From Steroidobacteraceae bacterium (GTDB lineage Bacteria > Pseudomonadota > Gammaproteobacteria > Steroidobacterales > Steroidobacteraceae): a stretch of 64,000 nt of DNA. The notes under the pieces were generated by a model. That model ran no database searches, was not told the DNA's origin, and saw only the letters and a list, made by a program, of their open reading frames with translations. Within the stretch, counting starts at the first letter, position 1. Each line of letters starts with the position of its first letter. Below are positions 40,014 to 49,339 of this stretch, one piece after another. The position numbers were made by a program, and so were the translations under genes. The stretch is taken from NCBI GenBank assembly GCA_025451845.1, contig JANWJS010000028.1, forward strand, positions 154,189-218,188. The letters run 5' to 3'.

Positions 40014-40356
40014 ACTAAGAGCGATGGCAAGAGCGTCTTCCAGCCCCGTCCGTGGGGAACATGCGACAGCTACGTCAACGCCAATCTGACAGGCGCCCTA
40101 TTCGGCCGTCCGGCGGGACGCTCCCTCGTCCCGGACGCCAGTGCCGTCCGCCGGGTTGCACCCTTAGCGCGCACCGGTACCGCCTGCCGGACCCCGGCAC
40201 AATTGTCGCGACTCAAAGACAAAGTGGCGTTTTGAGTTGCATTCCCGCCTCAAATTTTGTGCAATTGCGTGCTGCGAAGGCGACGGAGCGCTTGCCTGCC
40301 GTCTTCGCATTGCGTTCTCAGGACCTTCCGAATCAACAACCCAGAAGGGGACTTGT
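40014..40356. other. Intergenic region between lexA and the lipoprotein gene
   Basis: No gene is supported here. It must hold the lexA promoter (left side) and the lipoprotein promoter and leader (right side). AT-rich patches occur near 40014-40020 and 40230-40262; no confident -35/-10 pair stands out. Confidence 0.5.
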
Positions 40357-40674
40357 ATGAAGTGCGCGAGTGTTGTCAAGGTGGCCGCTGCCGCGGCATT
40401 GGTCATCGGCCTCGTAGGTTGCCAAGACCTCAAGCCGATGCAGTCTGATATCGCGGATCTGAAGTCGCAGGTCGCTCAGCTGCAATCGCAGGTGGCGGCC
40501 TCGAAGAGCTCGGCGGATCAGGCGGCCAGCGCTGCCCAGTCGGCCAGCCAGGCAGCCAGCGGTGCGCAGAGCACTGCGAACCAGGCGTTGGCTGCTGCTC
40601 AGGCCGCCCAGTCGGCGGTCGATGCGACCAACGAGAAGATCAACCGCATGTTCAAGCGGTCGATCTCGAAGTAA
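40357..40674 (+). CDS. Alanine-zipper lipoprotein (Lpp/OprI-like)
   Basis: ATG 40357 follows AAGGGGAC and gives 105 residues. A signal peptide ends in the lipobox LVGC (cleavage before C22). The mature chain is a heptad coiled coil rich in Ala, Ser and Gln (SDIADLKSQVAQLQSQVAAS, then Ala-Gln-Ser repeats), ending NEKINRMFKRSISK. This resembles Lpp/OprI-type alanine-zipper trimers; a C-terminal Lys could be joined to peptidoglycan. It has its own strong terminator and is probably highly expressed. Confidence 0.85.
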   Translation: MKCASVVKVAAAAALVIGLVGCQDLKPMQSDIADLKSQVAQLQSQVAASKSSADQAASAAQSASQAASGAQSTANQALAAAQAAQSAVDATNEKINRMFKRSISK

Positions 40675-40698
40675 AGGGCGGTTTTCCGCTTCTTTAAG

Positions 40699-40725
40699 AA
40701 CGCCGCGCATCCGCGCGGCGTTTTT
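40699..40725 (+). terminator. Rho-independent terminator of the lipoprotein gene
   Basis: AACGCCGCGC and GCGCGGCGTT form a perfect 10-bp GC-rich stem with loop ATCC, followed by a run of Ts (TTTTTCTTTC). It lies 25 bases after the lipoprotein stop and could also serve the convergent fabH transcript. Confidence 0.85.
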
Positions 40726-40735
40726 CTTTCGGTTT

Positions 40736-41701
40736 TCAGAAGCGGATCAGGGCGGACCCCCAGGTCACCCCGCCGCCGAAGGCCTCGAGCAGGAGAAGCT
40801 CACCGCGCTTGATCCGCCCATCACGCACCCCGGCATCCAGAGCCAGGGGAACGGAGGCCGCGGAGGTATTGCCGTGGTCGTGCACGGTGGTGATTACGCG
40901 CTCCATGGGCATGTCGAGCTTGCGCGCGGTGGCCTGGATGATGCGCAGATTGGCCTGATGCGGCACCAGCCAGTCGATGGCCGAGCGGTCGAGCGCATTG
41001 GCCGCGAGTGCCTCGTCGATCGCCCGCGCGAGGGTGGTCACCGCGATCTTGAAGACCTCGCTCCCGGTCATGGTGATCGCGCGGCGCGACTTCGCCGGAT
41101 CGCCGTTGGCGGCGCACCCTCCCCCGCAGTAGAGAAGGTCCTTGTACGAGCCGTCGGCGTGCAGGTGCGTCGATAAGATTCCCGGCGCCTCCGCCGGCTC
41201 CAGCACGACGGCGCCCGCGCCGTCCGCGAATAACACCGCGGTCGAGCGGTCGCTCCAATCCGTGATGCGCGAAAGCGTCTCGGCGCCGATGACCAGAGCC
41301 CTGCGGGCATCGCCGAAGCGCACGAACTTGTCCGCGATCGAGAGCGCGTACATGAAGCCGCTGCAGGCGGTCTCCACGCTGAAAGCCGCGGCGCCACGGC
41401 AGCCGAGCCGCGCCTGCAGCAGCGCGCCGCAGTTGGGGAAGACCATATCAGGCGTCGTGGTGCCGAAGGCGATGAAATCGACATCGGCCGGCCGCACGCC
41501 CGCGGCATCGAGGGCGGCGCGCGCGGCGCGCTCAGCCAGGTCCACGGTGGTCTCGCCGCTGGCGGCGATGTGCCGCCGCTCGATCCCGGTCCGTTCCCGG
41601 ATCCATTGATCGCTGGTGTCCATCATCTTCTCGAGGTCGAAGTTCGTGAGAACCTTTTCCGGAAGATACGAGCCGGTCCCGGCGATACGCGAATACTTCA
41701 A
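40736..41701 (-). CDS. fabH: 3-oxoacyl-ACP synthase III (FabH)
   Basis: The 321-residue thiolase-fold enzyme has the active Cys in ETACSGFMYAL, His in VPHQANLRII, and Asn in HDHGNTSAASVP; the C-terminal FGGGVTWGSALIRF is typical. It condenses acetyl-CoA with malonyl-ACP to start fatty acid synthesis. Its start overlaps the plsX stop by four bases, and plsX and rpmF lie upstream in the order known from E. coli. Confidence 0.96.
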   Translation of the reverse strand: MKYSRIAGTGSYLPEKVLTNFDLEKMMDTSDQWIRERTGIERRHIAASGETTVDLAERAARAALDAAGVRPADVDFIAFGTTTPDMVFPNCGALLQARLGCRGAAAFSVETACSGFMYALSIADKFVRFGDARRALVIGAETLSRITDWSDRSTAVLFADGAGAVVLEPAEAPGILSTHLHADGSYKDLLYCGGGCAANGDPAKSRRAITMTGSEVFKIAVTTLARAIDEALAANALDRSAIDWLVPHQANLRIIQATARKLDMPMERVITTVHDHGNTSAASVPLALDAGVRDGRIKRGELLLLEAFGGGVTWGSALIRF

Positions 41702-42726
41702 GTTGTCGAACCCTGTGGTGGATCGCCTCCCTGTTCTGCGAGCGCTTGTGCGATGTGCGCGGTCAGTCCGCGACGCGCGGCGAGCGCGGCGGTGACGATC
41801 GCCCGGGCGAAAGCCACGCCGTCGGCTCTACCGTGACTTTTTACCACGATGCCGGTCAGGCCGACCATGCAGGCGCCGTTGTATTTGCGCGGATCGAGGC
41901 GCGCGGCCACCCGGCGCAACACGGGGCGGGCGGCGAGAGCCGCCAGCCGGCTCAGCCAGGTCGCGCGGAACTCCTGGCGCATGCGGTCGGCTATCAGGCC
42001 CGCGGCCCCTTCCATGGTCTTCAGGGCGACGTTCCCCGTGAAGCCGTCCGTGACCACCACGTCGACGTCGCCCGAAAAGATGTCGTCGCCCTCGACGAAC
42101 CCCACATAATTGAGATGGCTGGTAGCAAGAAGAGCGTGCGCGGCCTGCACGACCTCATGTCCCTTGATGTCTTCCTCGCCGATGTTGAGCAGGCCGATCC
42201 TCGGGGCGGCGAGACCGTAAACATCGCGCGAGATGATGGCGCCCATGGCGGCAAACTGGCGCAGCTGCTCCGGCGTCGCCTTGGTGTTGGCACCGAGGTC
42301 GAGCATGTGGGTATGGCCGTGGGCGGCCGGAATGGCCGAGATGATGGCCGCCCGCTCAACCCCGGGCAGGGTCTTCAACACGAAATGCGCGATGGCGTTG
42401 AGCGCGCCGGTGTTGCCGGCGCTTACACACGCCGCGGCGCGCCCGCTCTTGACAAGCTCCACCGCGACACGCATGGACGAGTCCTTCTTGCGGCGGATCG
42501 CCTCGCGCGCGCTCTCGCTCATCGTGACGACCTGGCTCGCGGGCGCGACCTCCACGCGCTCGCGCAGCGCCGCGGAGAGCGCTGCGACCTTCGGTCCGAG
42601 CAGATCGGGAGCGCCGACGAGAAGCACCCGCAGGTGCTCGTCCTCGCGCAGGGCGGCGAGCGCTCCGGCAATGTATTCGGGCGGCGGATGGTCGCCGCTC
42701 ATCACGTCAATGGCGATGGGCAGCAC
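41698..42726 (-). CDS. plsX: Phosphate acyltransferase PlsX
   Basis: The 342-residue protein begins LPIAIDVMSGDHPPPEYIAGAL and includes SMRVAVELVKSGRAAACVSAGNTGAL, LDLGANT, LLNIGEEDIKG and VVTDGFTGNVALK, all PlsX landmarks. It converts acyl-ACP to acyl-phosphate for phospholipid synthesis at the membrane. Length is usual. It sits between rpmF and fabH, with 39 bases to rpmF. Confidence 0.96.
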   Translation of the reverse strand: MLPIAIDVMSGDHPPPEYIAGALAALREDEHLRVLLVGAPDLLGPKVAALSAALRERVEVAPASQVVTMSESAREAIRRKKDSSMRVAVELVKSGRAAACVSAGNTGALNAIAHFVLKTLPGVERAAIISAIPAAHGHTHMLDLGANTKATPEQLRQFAAMGAIISRDVYGLAAPRIGLLNIGEEDIKGHEVVQAAHALLATSHLNYVGFVEGDDIFSGDVDVVVTDGFTGNVALKTMEGAAGLIADRMRQEFRATWLSRLAALAARPVLRRVAARLDPRKYNGACMVGLTGIVVKSHGRADGVAFARAIVTAALAARRGLTAHIAQALAEQGGDPPQGSTT

Positions 42727-42765
42727 GGTCGGCGTGCGGCAGCGGCGCTCTTCGGCGGGGTGGAG

Positions 42766-42960
42766 CTATTCCTGCTCGTCCGCCTCGGCGGGCTTCTCGA
42801 TCACGCGGCGGCCGCGATAGAAACCATCCGGGGTGATGCGATGGCGCAGGTGCGTCTCCCCCGACTGCGGGTCGGTGGACAGCGCGGGCGTCGAAAGCCC
42901 GTCGTGGGAGCGATGCATGCCGCGCCGGGAGGGCGTCTTGCGACTTTTCTGAACAGGCAT
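42766..42960 (-). CDS. rpmF: 50S ribosomal protein L32
   Basis: The 64-residue basic protein begins [22 protein letters not shown], the classical L32 opening, followed by [20 protein letters not shown]. The zinc cysteines of some L32 forms are absent, as in gammaproteobacteria. It is a component of the large ribosomal subunit. It lies between yceD and plsX as in E. coli. Confidence 0.96.
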   Translation of the reverse strand: MPVQKSRKTPSRRGMHRSHDGLSTPALSTDPQSGETHLRHRITPDGFYRGRRVIEKPAEADEQE

Positions 42961-43011
42961 AATGTCCTCGTGCGCCCGAAGCGCGCGCTAACTTCAAACC
43001 AAACTCACGAA

Positions 43012-43530
43012 CTACTTGTGTCTCAACAGCTCGGCCAGCCCTTCGAAGGGCCGCTGAGTCACGTGCTCCGGCGCCTCCTCGGCGACGAGCGGCGCGGACG
43101 GCGGCACGGCACAGTCGCGCAGCTCCTCATGCAGCGGCACGATCGGCAGCGCGAGCAGCAATTCCTCCTCGACCAGCTCCGCGGCGCTGATTCGGCCCTC
43201 GCGCACGAGCACCGGCTCGAGCTCCTCGGGCACCTCGGCGGCCTGCGCCTCCGAGAGGATCAGACCCACGCGGGTCGTGCTGTCGACCGGAAACTCCATC
43301 GTCTGCATGCACCGCTGGCATTGCAGCTTCGCCTTGCCGACGAGCGACAACTCCGCCACGGCGAAGCCCGATTGCCGCCCGAAGCGCGCAGCACCGCGCA
43401 CGCTCCCGCCGATTCCCGCGATCCGCGCTTGCAGCCGCGGCAGCTCGGCCAATGGAACGTCAAAATCGATCTCGGTCTCACCTAGGGCGAGCCGATCGAC
43501 ATCGAGCGGCTGGAACCAGGGCGGCGACAT
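43012..43530 (-). CDS. yceD: YceD family protein (DUF177)
   Basis: ATG 43530 gives 172 residues. The key feature is the metal-binding-like CQRCMQTMEFPV, with GKAKLQCQRC before it, and the acidic ISAAELVEEELLLALPIVP near residue 135, both typical of YceD. The role is thought to concern 23S rRNA or ribosome biogenesis, in line with its constant partnership with rpmF. It is divergent from maf. Confidence 0.92.
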   Translation of the reverse strand: MSPPWFQPLDVDRLALGETEIDFDVPLAELPRLQARIAGIGGSVRGAARFGRQSGFAVAELSLVGKAKLQCQRCMQTMEFPVDSTTRVGLILSEAQAAEVPEELEPVLVREGRISAAELVEEELLLALPIVPLHEELRDCAVPPSAPLVAEEAPEHVTQRPFEGLAELLRHK

Positions 43531-43623
43531 GGGGCGCGTATAATAGGTAGCGACTGCCGGCAAGTCAAAATCCGCTGCGTGCGTTAAGTCGTTGTTTCGC
43601 ACGGGCGATTTCAGGGAAACCTC

Positions 43624-44202
43624 ATGCCCCCGCTAATTCTCGCCTCGACCTCGCCCTACCGCCGCTCGCTGCTCGAGCGTTTGGGCATCCCCTTCACGGC
43701 CCAGCCCCCCCAGACACCCGAGGATACTCTCGCTGGTGAGCTGCCGCCGGACCGGGCCGTGCGCCTCGCCATCGCCAAGGCCCAGGCCATCGCATCGCAC
43801 CGGGCGGACGCCGTGGTCATCGGCAGCGACCAGGTCGCCGCCCTTGGCAGCAAAATCCTCGATAAGCCCGGTGATGCCGCTCGGTGCCGCGCCCAGCTCA
43901 CGGCCGCCAGCGGCTCGAGCGCGCGCTTCCACACTGCCTGCGCGGTCATTGCGCCCGAGGCAGGAATCCGCATGGTGCATATCGACACGACGACTGTGTT
44001 TTTCCGCAGCCTCAGCAGCCAGGAAATCGACCGCTACGTGAAGCGCGAGCGCCCGTTCGATTGTGCGGGAGGCTTTCGGGCGGAGGGGCTGGGGATCTCG
44101 CTCTTCGAGAGCATAGAAAGCCACGATCCGACCGCCCTGATCGGACTGCCCCTCATCTGGCTGGCTTGCGCTCTGCGCCGCGCCGGCTTTCTGCTTCCGT
44201 AG
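43624..44202 (+). CDS. maf: Maf-like nucleotide pyrophosphatase (YceF type)
   Basis: The 192-residue protein starts LILASTSPYRRSLLERLGIPF, the Maf signature S-x-S-x-x-R, with VIGSDQVAALGSKIL, KP, and FDCAGGFRAEGLGISLFESIE. The neighbourhood (yceD-rpmF) is that of E. coli YceF, a 7-methyl-GTP pyrophosphatase. It likely clears modified nucleotides from the pool. It is divergent from yceD and convergent with rluC. Confidence 0.9.
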   Translation: MPPLILASTSPYRRSLLERLGIPFTAQPPQTPEDTLAGELPPDRAVRLAIAKAQAIASHRADAVVIGSDQVAALGSKILDKPGDAARCRAQLTAASGSSARFHTACAVIAPEAGIRMVHIDTTTVFFRSLSSQEIDRYVKRERPFDCAGGFRAEGLGISLFESIESHDPTALIGLPLIWLACALRRAGFLLP

Positions 44203-44240
44203 GCGCAAAGCTTGCGGCCCAGGGAGCGGCTCTGGCCCGC

Positions 44241-45281
44241 TTACTTCCTCGATTTGCGCTGGCTCTGGAGCCGGTCCAGCACTGTGGACAGGTCGGGAGG
44301 TAGCGGCGCGCTGGCACTGAACGTGCCGCCCTGGGGCCACTCGAAGCTCATGCTGTGGGCGTGCAGGAACATCCTCGTGAGCCCGAGCTCGCGCATCCGC
44401 GCGTTGAACGCCGCATCGCCATATTTCTCGTCGCCCGCCACGGGGTGACCAGCGTAGCCGGCGTGCACCCGGATCTGATGAGTCCGCCCGGTATGCAGGC
44501 CGACCTCCATCTGTGTAGCCAATTTGCCGAAGAACTGCACGGGTCGGAAGTCGCTGACCGACGGCTTGCCTGAGGCATCCGCGCGGACAGTCCGCTCGCC
44601 ACCCACGCGGGTGTCGGTCCGCAACGGGACGTCGATTCGCTTCTGGCCCAGATTCCATTTGCCACCGACCACCACCAGGTAGCGCTTCTCGCATTCCCCT
44701 TCGCGCAACAGCGCATGGATCGTCCGGAGGGTTGCGGCGTTGCGCGCTACCAGCAGGCAGCCGCTGGTGTCCCGATCCAGGCGATGTACCAGCTCGAGCG
44801 GCTCACCGGGCTTGAGTGCCCGCAAAGCCTCGATGACCCCGAAGCTGATGCCGCTGCCGCCGTGGACGGCGATGCCGGCAGGCTTGTCGAGCACCAGCAG
44901 ACGATCCGTCTCCTGCACGATCGCGCGAGCGACGGCGTCCAGCATGGAGGGAGGGGGCCCTCGCTGCACGCGGGCTGCGCCCGGGTCGGCTTGCTCCCAA
45001 AGGGGCGGTACACGGACCCGGTCATTGGCGCTCAGACGCGCCTCCGGCCCGGCACGGCGGCCGTTCACCCGCACCTCCCCCCGGCGGATGATGCGGAATA
45101 TCCGCGTTCGCGGCACATCGCTAAGGCGGCGAGCCAGGTACTTATCGAGCCGCTGACCGGCCTCCGCCTCTTCGACGTCGAGATGCCGTACCCCATGGCC
45201 CCGGCCCCGGTTTTCGGCGGCCAGGCCGTGGTCCGGGCGGCTGGTTTCAGCGGGCGTTGTCCTCGAATTGTCCTCTGGCAC
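44241..45281 (-). CDS. rluC: 23S rRNA pseudouridine synthase RluC
   Basis: From GTG 45281 the protein has 346 residues, with a polar N-terminal tail, an S4 domain (AGQRLDKYLARRLSDVPRTRIFRIIRRGEVRVNGRR) and the RluA-type catalytic domain with HRLDRDTSGCLLVARN holding the catalytic Asp, plus HTGRTHQIRVHAGYAGHPVAGDEKYG. It makes pseudouridines in 23S rRNA. Starts 30 or so codons later would also keep the S4 domain. As in E. coli it is divergent from rne. Confidence 0.93.
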   Translation of the reverse strand: MPEDNSRTTPAETSRPDHGLAAENRGRGHGVRHLDVEEAEAGQRLDKYLARRLSDVPRTRIFRIIRRGEVRVNGRRAGPEARLSANDRVRVPPLWEQADPGAARVQRGPPPSMLDAVARAIVQETDRLLVLDKPAGIAVHGGSGISFGVIEALRALKPGEPLELVHRLDRDTSGCLLVARNAATLRTIHALLREGECEKRYLVVVGGKWNLGQKRIDVPLRTDTRVGGERTVRADASGKPSVSDFRPVQFFGKLATQMEVGLHTGRTHQIRVHAGYAGHPVAGDEKYGDAAFNARMRELGLTRMFLHAHSMSFEWPQGGTFSASAPLPPDLSTVLDRLQSQRKSRK

Positions 45282-45668
45282 GTCGACCCTCGATGTAAGG
45301 CGCTGTTTCTAAAGTGATCTTTGCAGTATACTCCGTGCGCCGTCCGACTGTTCGGACGCGCCAATGGTACGCGGCGCGCCGCGCCGTATGTTAGTTGGAC
45401 CTCCAAGGAGAGGCCATCGTATTGGGCCGACAAGATCGCGCAGCCGGCGTCGAACCCCCTTGCTCAGGGTTCCGCGGGCCGCGGCATCGGTTGAGAGCAC
45501 CGAAGCTTTTCCGGCACCCCGCCCTTCGTGAGGCGGGCATCGACGTGCACATCGAGACTGCAGCGCAGCGTGAGCGTGCGCTGAGTGTGAGGAATCTTCG
45601 CCGCCGTAGCGCGCTCGCGCCGCGGCCTCCCGCCTGCTTGCCGGCCCCACATCTGACAGTAGGGGCAC
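45282..45668 (+). promoter_or_regulatory. Long rne leader and rluC-rne divergent promoter region
   Basis: This 387-base gap holds no gene. TATACT at 45327-45332 (with TGCAG just upstream, extended -10-like) is a candidate rne promoter, which would leave a ~330-base leader. The leader contains GC-rich hairpins, for example GAACCC pairing with GGGTTC around 45453-45475. In E. coli a 361-base rne leader mediates feedback by RNase E on its own mRNA; similar control is inferred here from length and position only. Confidence 0.45.
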
Positions 45669-48353
45669 ATGAAAAGAATGCTCGTGAATGCAACTCAAGA
45701 AGAGGAGTTGCGGGTCGCACTGGTTGACGGGCAGAAGCTCTTCGACCTCAGTATCGAAATTCCGTCGCGCGAACAAAAGAAAGCGAACGTCTACAAGGGC
45801 CGCATCTCCCGCATCGAGCCATCGCTCGAGGCTTGCTTCGTCGATTACGGCGCCGCCCGGCACGGTTTCCTGCCGCTGAAGGAAGTCTCCCGCGACTTTT
45901 TCCGCCAGCAGCCGCAGGGCGGACGGATGAACATCCGCGAGCTGCTCTTCGAGGGGCAGGATCTCATCGTGCAGGTGGAGAAGGAGGAGCGCGGCAACAA
46001 GGGCGCCGCGCTCACGACCTTCGTGAGCCTTGCAGGCCGCTTCCTGGTCCTGATGCCCAACAACCCGCGCGCCGGCGGCGTCTCGCGCCGCATCGAGGGC
46101 GAGGACCGCGACCAGATGCGCGAAGTGATGAATCAGCTCCGGATCCCGGACGGCATGGGCGCGATCGTGCGCACGGCCGGCGTCGGCCGCGGCGTCGAAG
46201 AGCTGCAATGGGACCTCGATAACCTCAACGGGCAGTGGGAACAGATCGCCGCCGCGGCCAAGGACCGCCCCGCACCCTTCCTCGTCTACCGGGAGAGCGA
46301 TGCGGTCACGCGCGCCATGCGCGATTACCTCTCCGATGACATCGGCGAGGTGCAGGTCGACGATCCTGCAGCCTTCCAGAAGGCGCAGGAATACATGCAG
46401 CGCTTCATGCCCACGGACGCGCAGCGACGCCTGAAGCTCTACACCGACGATATTCCGCTCTTCACGCGCTATCAGATCGAGAGCCAAATCGAGTCCGCCT
46501 ACGCGCATAAGGTGCAGCTGCCCTCGGGCGGCAGCATCGTCATCGATTACACCGAGGCGCTGGTGTCCATCGACATCAACTCGGCGCGCGCCACCAGGGG
46601 CAGCGACATCGAGACCACCGCGCTCAATACCAATCTCGAGGCGGCGGATGAGGTCGCGCGCCAGCTGCGCATCCGCGATATCGGCGGCCTCATCGTCATC
46701 GACTTCATCGACATGGAGTCGACCAAGAACCAGCGCGAGGTCGAGGACCGGCTGCGCGATGCAGTGCGGATGGACCGCGCGCGGATTCAGATCGGCAAGC
46801 TGTCGCGCTTCGGGCTGCTGGAGATGTCGCGCCAGCGCCTGCGGCCCTCCCTCGGGGAGTCGAGCCACAATGTCTGCCCGCGCTGTGTCGGCATTGGCAG
46901 TATCCGCAGCGTGGAGTCGATGACCCTCGCGGTGCTGCGGCTGATCGGTGAAGAGCTGCGCAAGGACCGCACCACGCGAGTCATAGTCCAGCTTCCGGTG
47001 GAAGTGGCCACCTATCTTTTCAACGAGAAGCGCGAGTGGCTGCGCACGCTGGAAGACCGCAGCTCCGCTGAGCTCGTGATCGTCCCGAACCCCAACATGC
47101 AGACGCCTGGGTATTCCATCAGGCGCATCAGGGATGATGAGGCGGACCTGCCGGAGAACCGGCAGACGAGTTACCTGATGCCGACGGCGTCCGAGCCCGT
47201 AGAGCCCGGCGACGCCCGTGACAAGCGGCCTCCAGCGGAGGCCCCCGCCGTGGCGGCTCTGTTGCCGAGTACGCCGGCTCCAATCATGTCGCAACCGACC
47301 CCGGCGGCGCCGGCTCCTGAGGCAGCCAGTGCGGAGCATCGCGCCAACGGCGGTCTGCGCGGGTGGTTCAAGAAGCTTTTTGGAGAAGCCGAAGGCGCGC
47401 AGCCCGCTCCCCGCACCGAGGCGCCGCAATCGGCGGAAGCGCCGACGGGCACCACGACCCATCATCGCTCGGCGGGCGGCGGCGAGAGGCGCAGCGACGG
47501 CAGGCGGGAGCATTCCCGGCAGCCGCGCCGCTCGGAGGGCGGTCAACGCCGCGGGCACGGCGATGGCCGACGCGCCGACGGGCGCGGTCGTGACGGACGT
47601 GATCGCGATCGGCGCGAGCCCGACCGGGATCAGGATCGGCGCCCGCAGCGGGATCGAGACGTGAACCCGCGTCCGGCAGAGTCGGCGATGAGCGCTTCGG
47701 CGCCTTCAGCGGGTGGCGAGCCGCGCCCCAACATCGAGGCGGGCGGAGAGCAGCGTCAGCTTGCAGGCGATCGAGCGGAGCGCGGGGAGCGGCGCGGCCG
47801 CCGGCGAGGTCGCCGCGGCCGACATGGCGGCGGCGGCGCCGGCCGGGAAGGCGGCACGCGAGACACAGCTGGCACTGCAGGCGCGCCCGCGGCTGCTTAT
47901 GAGGGTGGCGCAGGCGAAAGCTCGGCCAGCGCACCCGTCAACGGTGCTCGCGAGCATCATCATGAGCCGGCCGCTGAGCGGGAATCGTTCGCTCCACCCG
48001 AGCAGCGGGAACCAACCCAGTCACGAGAGTCACATGAGTCACATGAGTCACGTGAGCCGCGTGAGTCACGTGAGCCGCGCGAGTCACGTGAGTCACATGA
48101 GTCACGTGAGTCACGTGAGCCGCGTGAGTCACGTGAGCCGCGCGAGTCACGTGAGCCGCGCGAGTCACGTGAGCCGCGCGAGTCACGTGATGCATCGCTG
48201 CGTCACGAGGAGCCCGCGGCGCCGCTCGCACATTTCGAGCCCTCACCTCCAACGGAAAGCAACACGCCGCACGAGGCGAAGCCCTATGTGGTGTGGTCGT
48301 CAGCGCCGCCCGATCGGCCGGCGTCCAGCGGTGGCCGCGGGCCCGAGGAATAG
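45669..48353 (+). CDS. rne: Ribonuclease E
   Basis: The 894-residue protein has a complete catalytic half: [22 protein letters not shown]1 domain with [20 protein letters not shown], DNase I-like region with the catalytic Asp in [13 protein letters not shown] and VIDFIDM, and the zinc link CPRCVGIG. After residue ~500 comes a disordered degradosome-scaffold tail with a short amphipathic segment ([15 protein letters not shown], likely membrane anchor), RNA-binding Arg-rich blocks ([11 protein letters not shown]), and an ESR/ESH/EPR repeat array. The C-terminal VVWSSAPP is a possible PNPase-type microdomain. It initiates mRNA decay and rRNA/tRNA processing. Confidence 0.96.
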   Translation: MKRMLVNATQEEELRVALVDGQKLFDLSIEIPSREQKKANVYKGRISRIEPSLEACFVDYGAARHGFLPLKEVSRDFFRQQPQGGRMNIRELLFEGQDLIVQVEKEERGNKGAALTTFVSLAGRFLVLMPNNPRAGGVSRRIEGEDRDQMREVMNQLRIPDGMGAIVRTAGVGRGVEELQWDLDNLNGQWEQIAAAAKDRPAPFLVYRESDAVTRAMRDYLSDDIGEVQVDDPAAFQKAQEYMQRFMPTDAQRRLKLYTDDIPLFTRYQIESQIESAYAHKVQLPSGGSIVIDYTEALVSIDINSARATRGSDIETTALNTNLEAADEVARQLRIRDIGGLIVIDFIDMESTKNQREVEDRLRDAVRMDRARIQIGKLSRFGLLEMSRQRLRPSLGESSHNVCPRCVGIGSIRSVESMTLAVLRLIGEELRKDRTTRVIVQLPVEVATYLFNEKREWLRTLEDRSSAELVIVPNPNMQTPGYSIRRIRDDEADLPENRQTSYLMPTASEPVEPGDARDKRPPAEAPAVAALLPSTPAPIMSQPTPAAPAPEAASAEHRANGGLRGWFKKLFGEAEGAQPAPRTEAPQSAEAPTGTTTHHRSAGGGERRSDGRREHSRQPRRSEGGQRRGHGDGRRADGRGRDGRDRDRREPDRDQDRRPQRDRDVNPRPAESAMSASAPSAGGEPRPNIEAGGEQRQLAGDRAERGERRGRRRGRRGRHGGGGAGREGGTRDTAGTAGAPAAAYEGGAGESSASAPVNGAREHHHEPAAERESFAPPEQREPTQSRESHESHESREPRESREPRESRESHESRESREPRESREPRESREPRESREPRESRDASLRHEEPAAPLAHFEPSPPTESNTPHEAKPYVVWSSAPPDRPASSGGRGPEE
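48025..48190 (+). repeat. rne: Tandem 9-bp repeat array inside rne
   Basis: Eighteen or so near-identical 9-base units, GAGTCACGT, GAGTCACAT or GAGCCGCGC/T, run in frame and encode Glu-Ser-Arg, Glu-Ser-His and Glu-Pro-Arg triplets. Adjacent units also create GTCACGTGAC-type palindromes. Such arrays change length easily by slippage without breaking the frame. Confidence 0.9.
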
Positions 48354-48370
48354 GCGCGTTCAGCGCCGTC

Positions 48371-48462
48371 TGCACCGGCGCGAACCGCGCGCCGGTGCAC
48401 GACCGCCGTGCATGCGGCCGGCGGCCGCACCAAGCGTACCTGTGCGCCCCTGCACGCAGGGG
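48371..48462. repeat. Cluster of three GC-rich hairpins downstream of rne
   Basis: A perfect 12-bp stem (TGCACCGGCGCG/CGCGCCGGTGCA, 48371-48399, 5-base loop), a 7-bp stem (TGCGGCC/GGCCGCA, 48413-48429) and a 6-bp stem (CCCCTG/CAGGGG, 48447-48462) follow each other within 92 bases. None has a T run. They may protect the rne mRNA end, act in Rho-dependent termination, or be a REP-like cluster. Confidence 0.6.
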
Positions 48463-48560
48463 TCGATCTGCTAACTTGAGCCGCTGCAGTCGCGTCTTAT
48501 GAGGGCATAAGTCGACAGACACTGCTCGTACTGGGGGCCGTAGCAACTCTAAGACATCCA

Positions 48561-48887
48561 ATGCTCTCTGCAATTTTTCTCGATCCGCTGCGTGGCAGGA
48601 CGCGCTTGTGGAGAGTGGTGCTCTATATGTTTGTGGCCAACTGCTGTTTCAGCACGATTGGAGCATTCTTTCTGCCCGCCCCCGCCTCCACCTCGATGTA
48701 CCGCTTTTTCCTATTTCTTGGGCTAGTCGTCGGCTTGTACCAATTGATAGCACTGTGGCAGTGCGCTTATAACAGCCGGTCTCCATTCTTGGCCCGTCTC
48801 GTCCGTACGGCGGTTGCTGGGTCCTTCCTTCTTGTGCCTTTCTTCATTTATGTGCTGATCACGGACCCCACCGCGCTTTCCAATTGA
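48561..48887 (+). CDS. Small membrane protein of unknown function (108 aa)
   Basis: ATG 48561 opens a 108-residue protein with about three hydrophobic helices (LWRVVLYMFVANCCFSTIGAFF, FFLFLGLVVGLYQLIALWQ, AVAGSFLLVPFFIYVLI). Base composition is lower in GC and codon choice less biased than in the core genes around, suggesting acquisition. No family is recognised and no clear ribosome site is seen, so it is a modest-confidence gene. Confidence 0.5.
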   Translation: MLSAIFLDPLRGRTRLWRVVLYMFVANCCFSTIGAFFLPAPASTSMYRFFLFLGLVVGLYQLIALWQCAYNSRSPFLARLVRTAVAGSFLLVPFFIYVLITDPTALSN

Positions 48888-48931
48888 CCGCGAGGAAGGT
48901 CAATGTACTTTGACCGTATACGATCGAGAAC

Positions 48932-49213
48932 ATGAAGCGGCGAATTGCAGCCTCCCTCACCGTCCTGTCCTGGGGCCTCCTCACGTATATCGGAGCCACT
49001 CTGATATCCGGTGTTGCGCACCGGCACGTGCCCGGCTACCCAAACGCTGGGCAGTGGCACTACTACGTGTACTTCCCAGTGATAATGGCGATCGCCAGCG
49101 TTTGCTTATTGCTCCTGGCCAGAAGACTGTCGGTTACGCTGTTCGTCACGATATGGATTCTGCAACTTCTTCTAGTTCTCCCATTCCTCTTTTGGTATGG
49201 GGGCGGCGTATAG
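48932..49213 (+). CDS. Small membrane protein of unknown function (93 aa)
   Basis: ATG 48932 gives 93 residues with about three hydrophobic segments (LTVLSWGLLTYIGATLISG, VYFPVIMAIASVCLLLLA, LFVTIWILQLLLVLPFLFW). Like the preceding gene it has relaxed codon use. It lies 44 bases after that gene in the same direction, so the two could form an operon. Function unknown. Confidence 0.5.
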   Translation: MKRRIAASLTVLSWGLLTYIGATLISGVAHRHVPGYPNAGQWHYYVYFPVIMAIASVCLLLLARRLSVTLFVTIWILQLLLVLPFLFWYGGGV

Positions 49214-49339
49214 CAGGCTGATTCAAGAAGCAATGTGTAGTGGCCGGACGGTTACGTAGCAACGAGGCTTTTCGCCATTGTTGTCGGAATCACGATGTTG
49301 TTGCGCGCCGAGCTTGCGGGCGGGTGTACGCCCGGGCAA

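Noticed and set aside
41746-43485. Long plus-strand frame across plsX, rpmF and yceD
   Set aside because: It crosses three recognisable genes on the other strand and has no family features.
45309-47558. Long minus-strand frame across the rne leader and coding region
   Set aside because: Mirror of RNase E; it has no homology and no start context.
48018-48190. Possible CRISPR array
   Set aside because: The repeats are 9 bases with no spacers, in frame within rne, so they are a coding tandem repeat.
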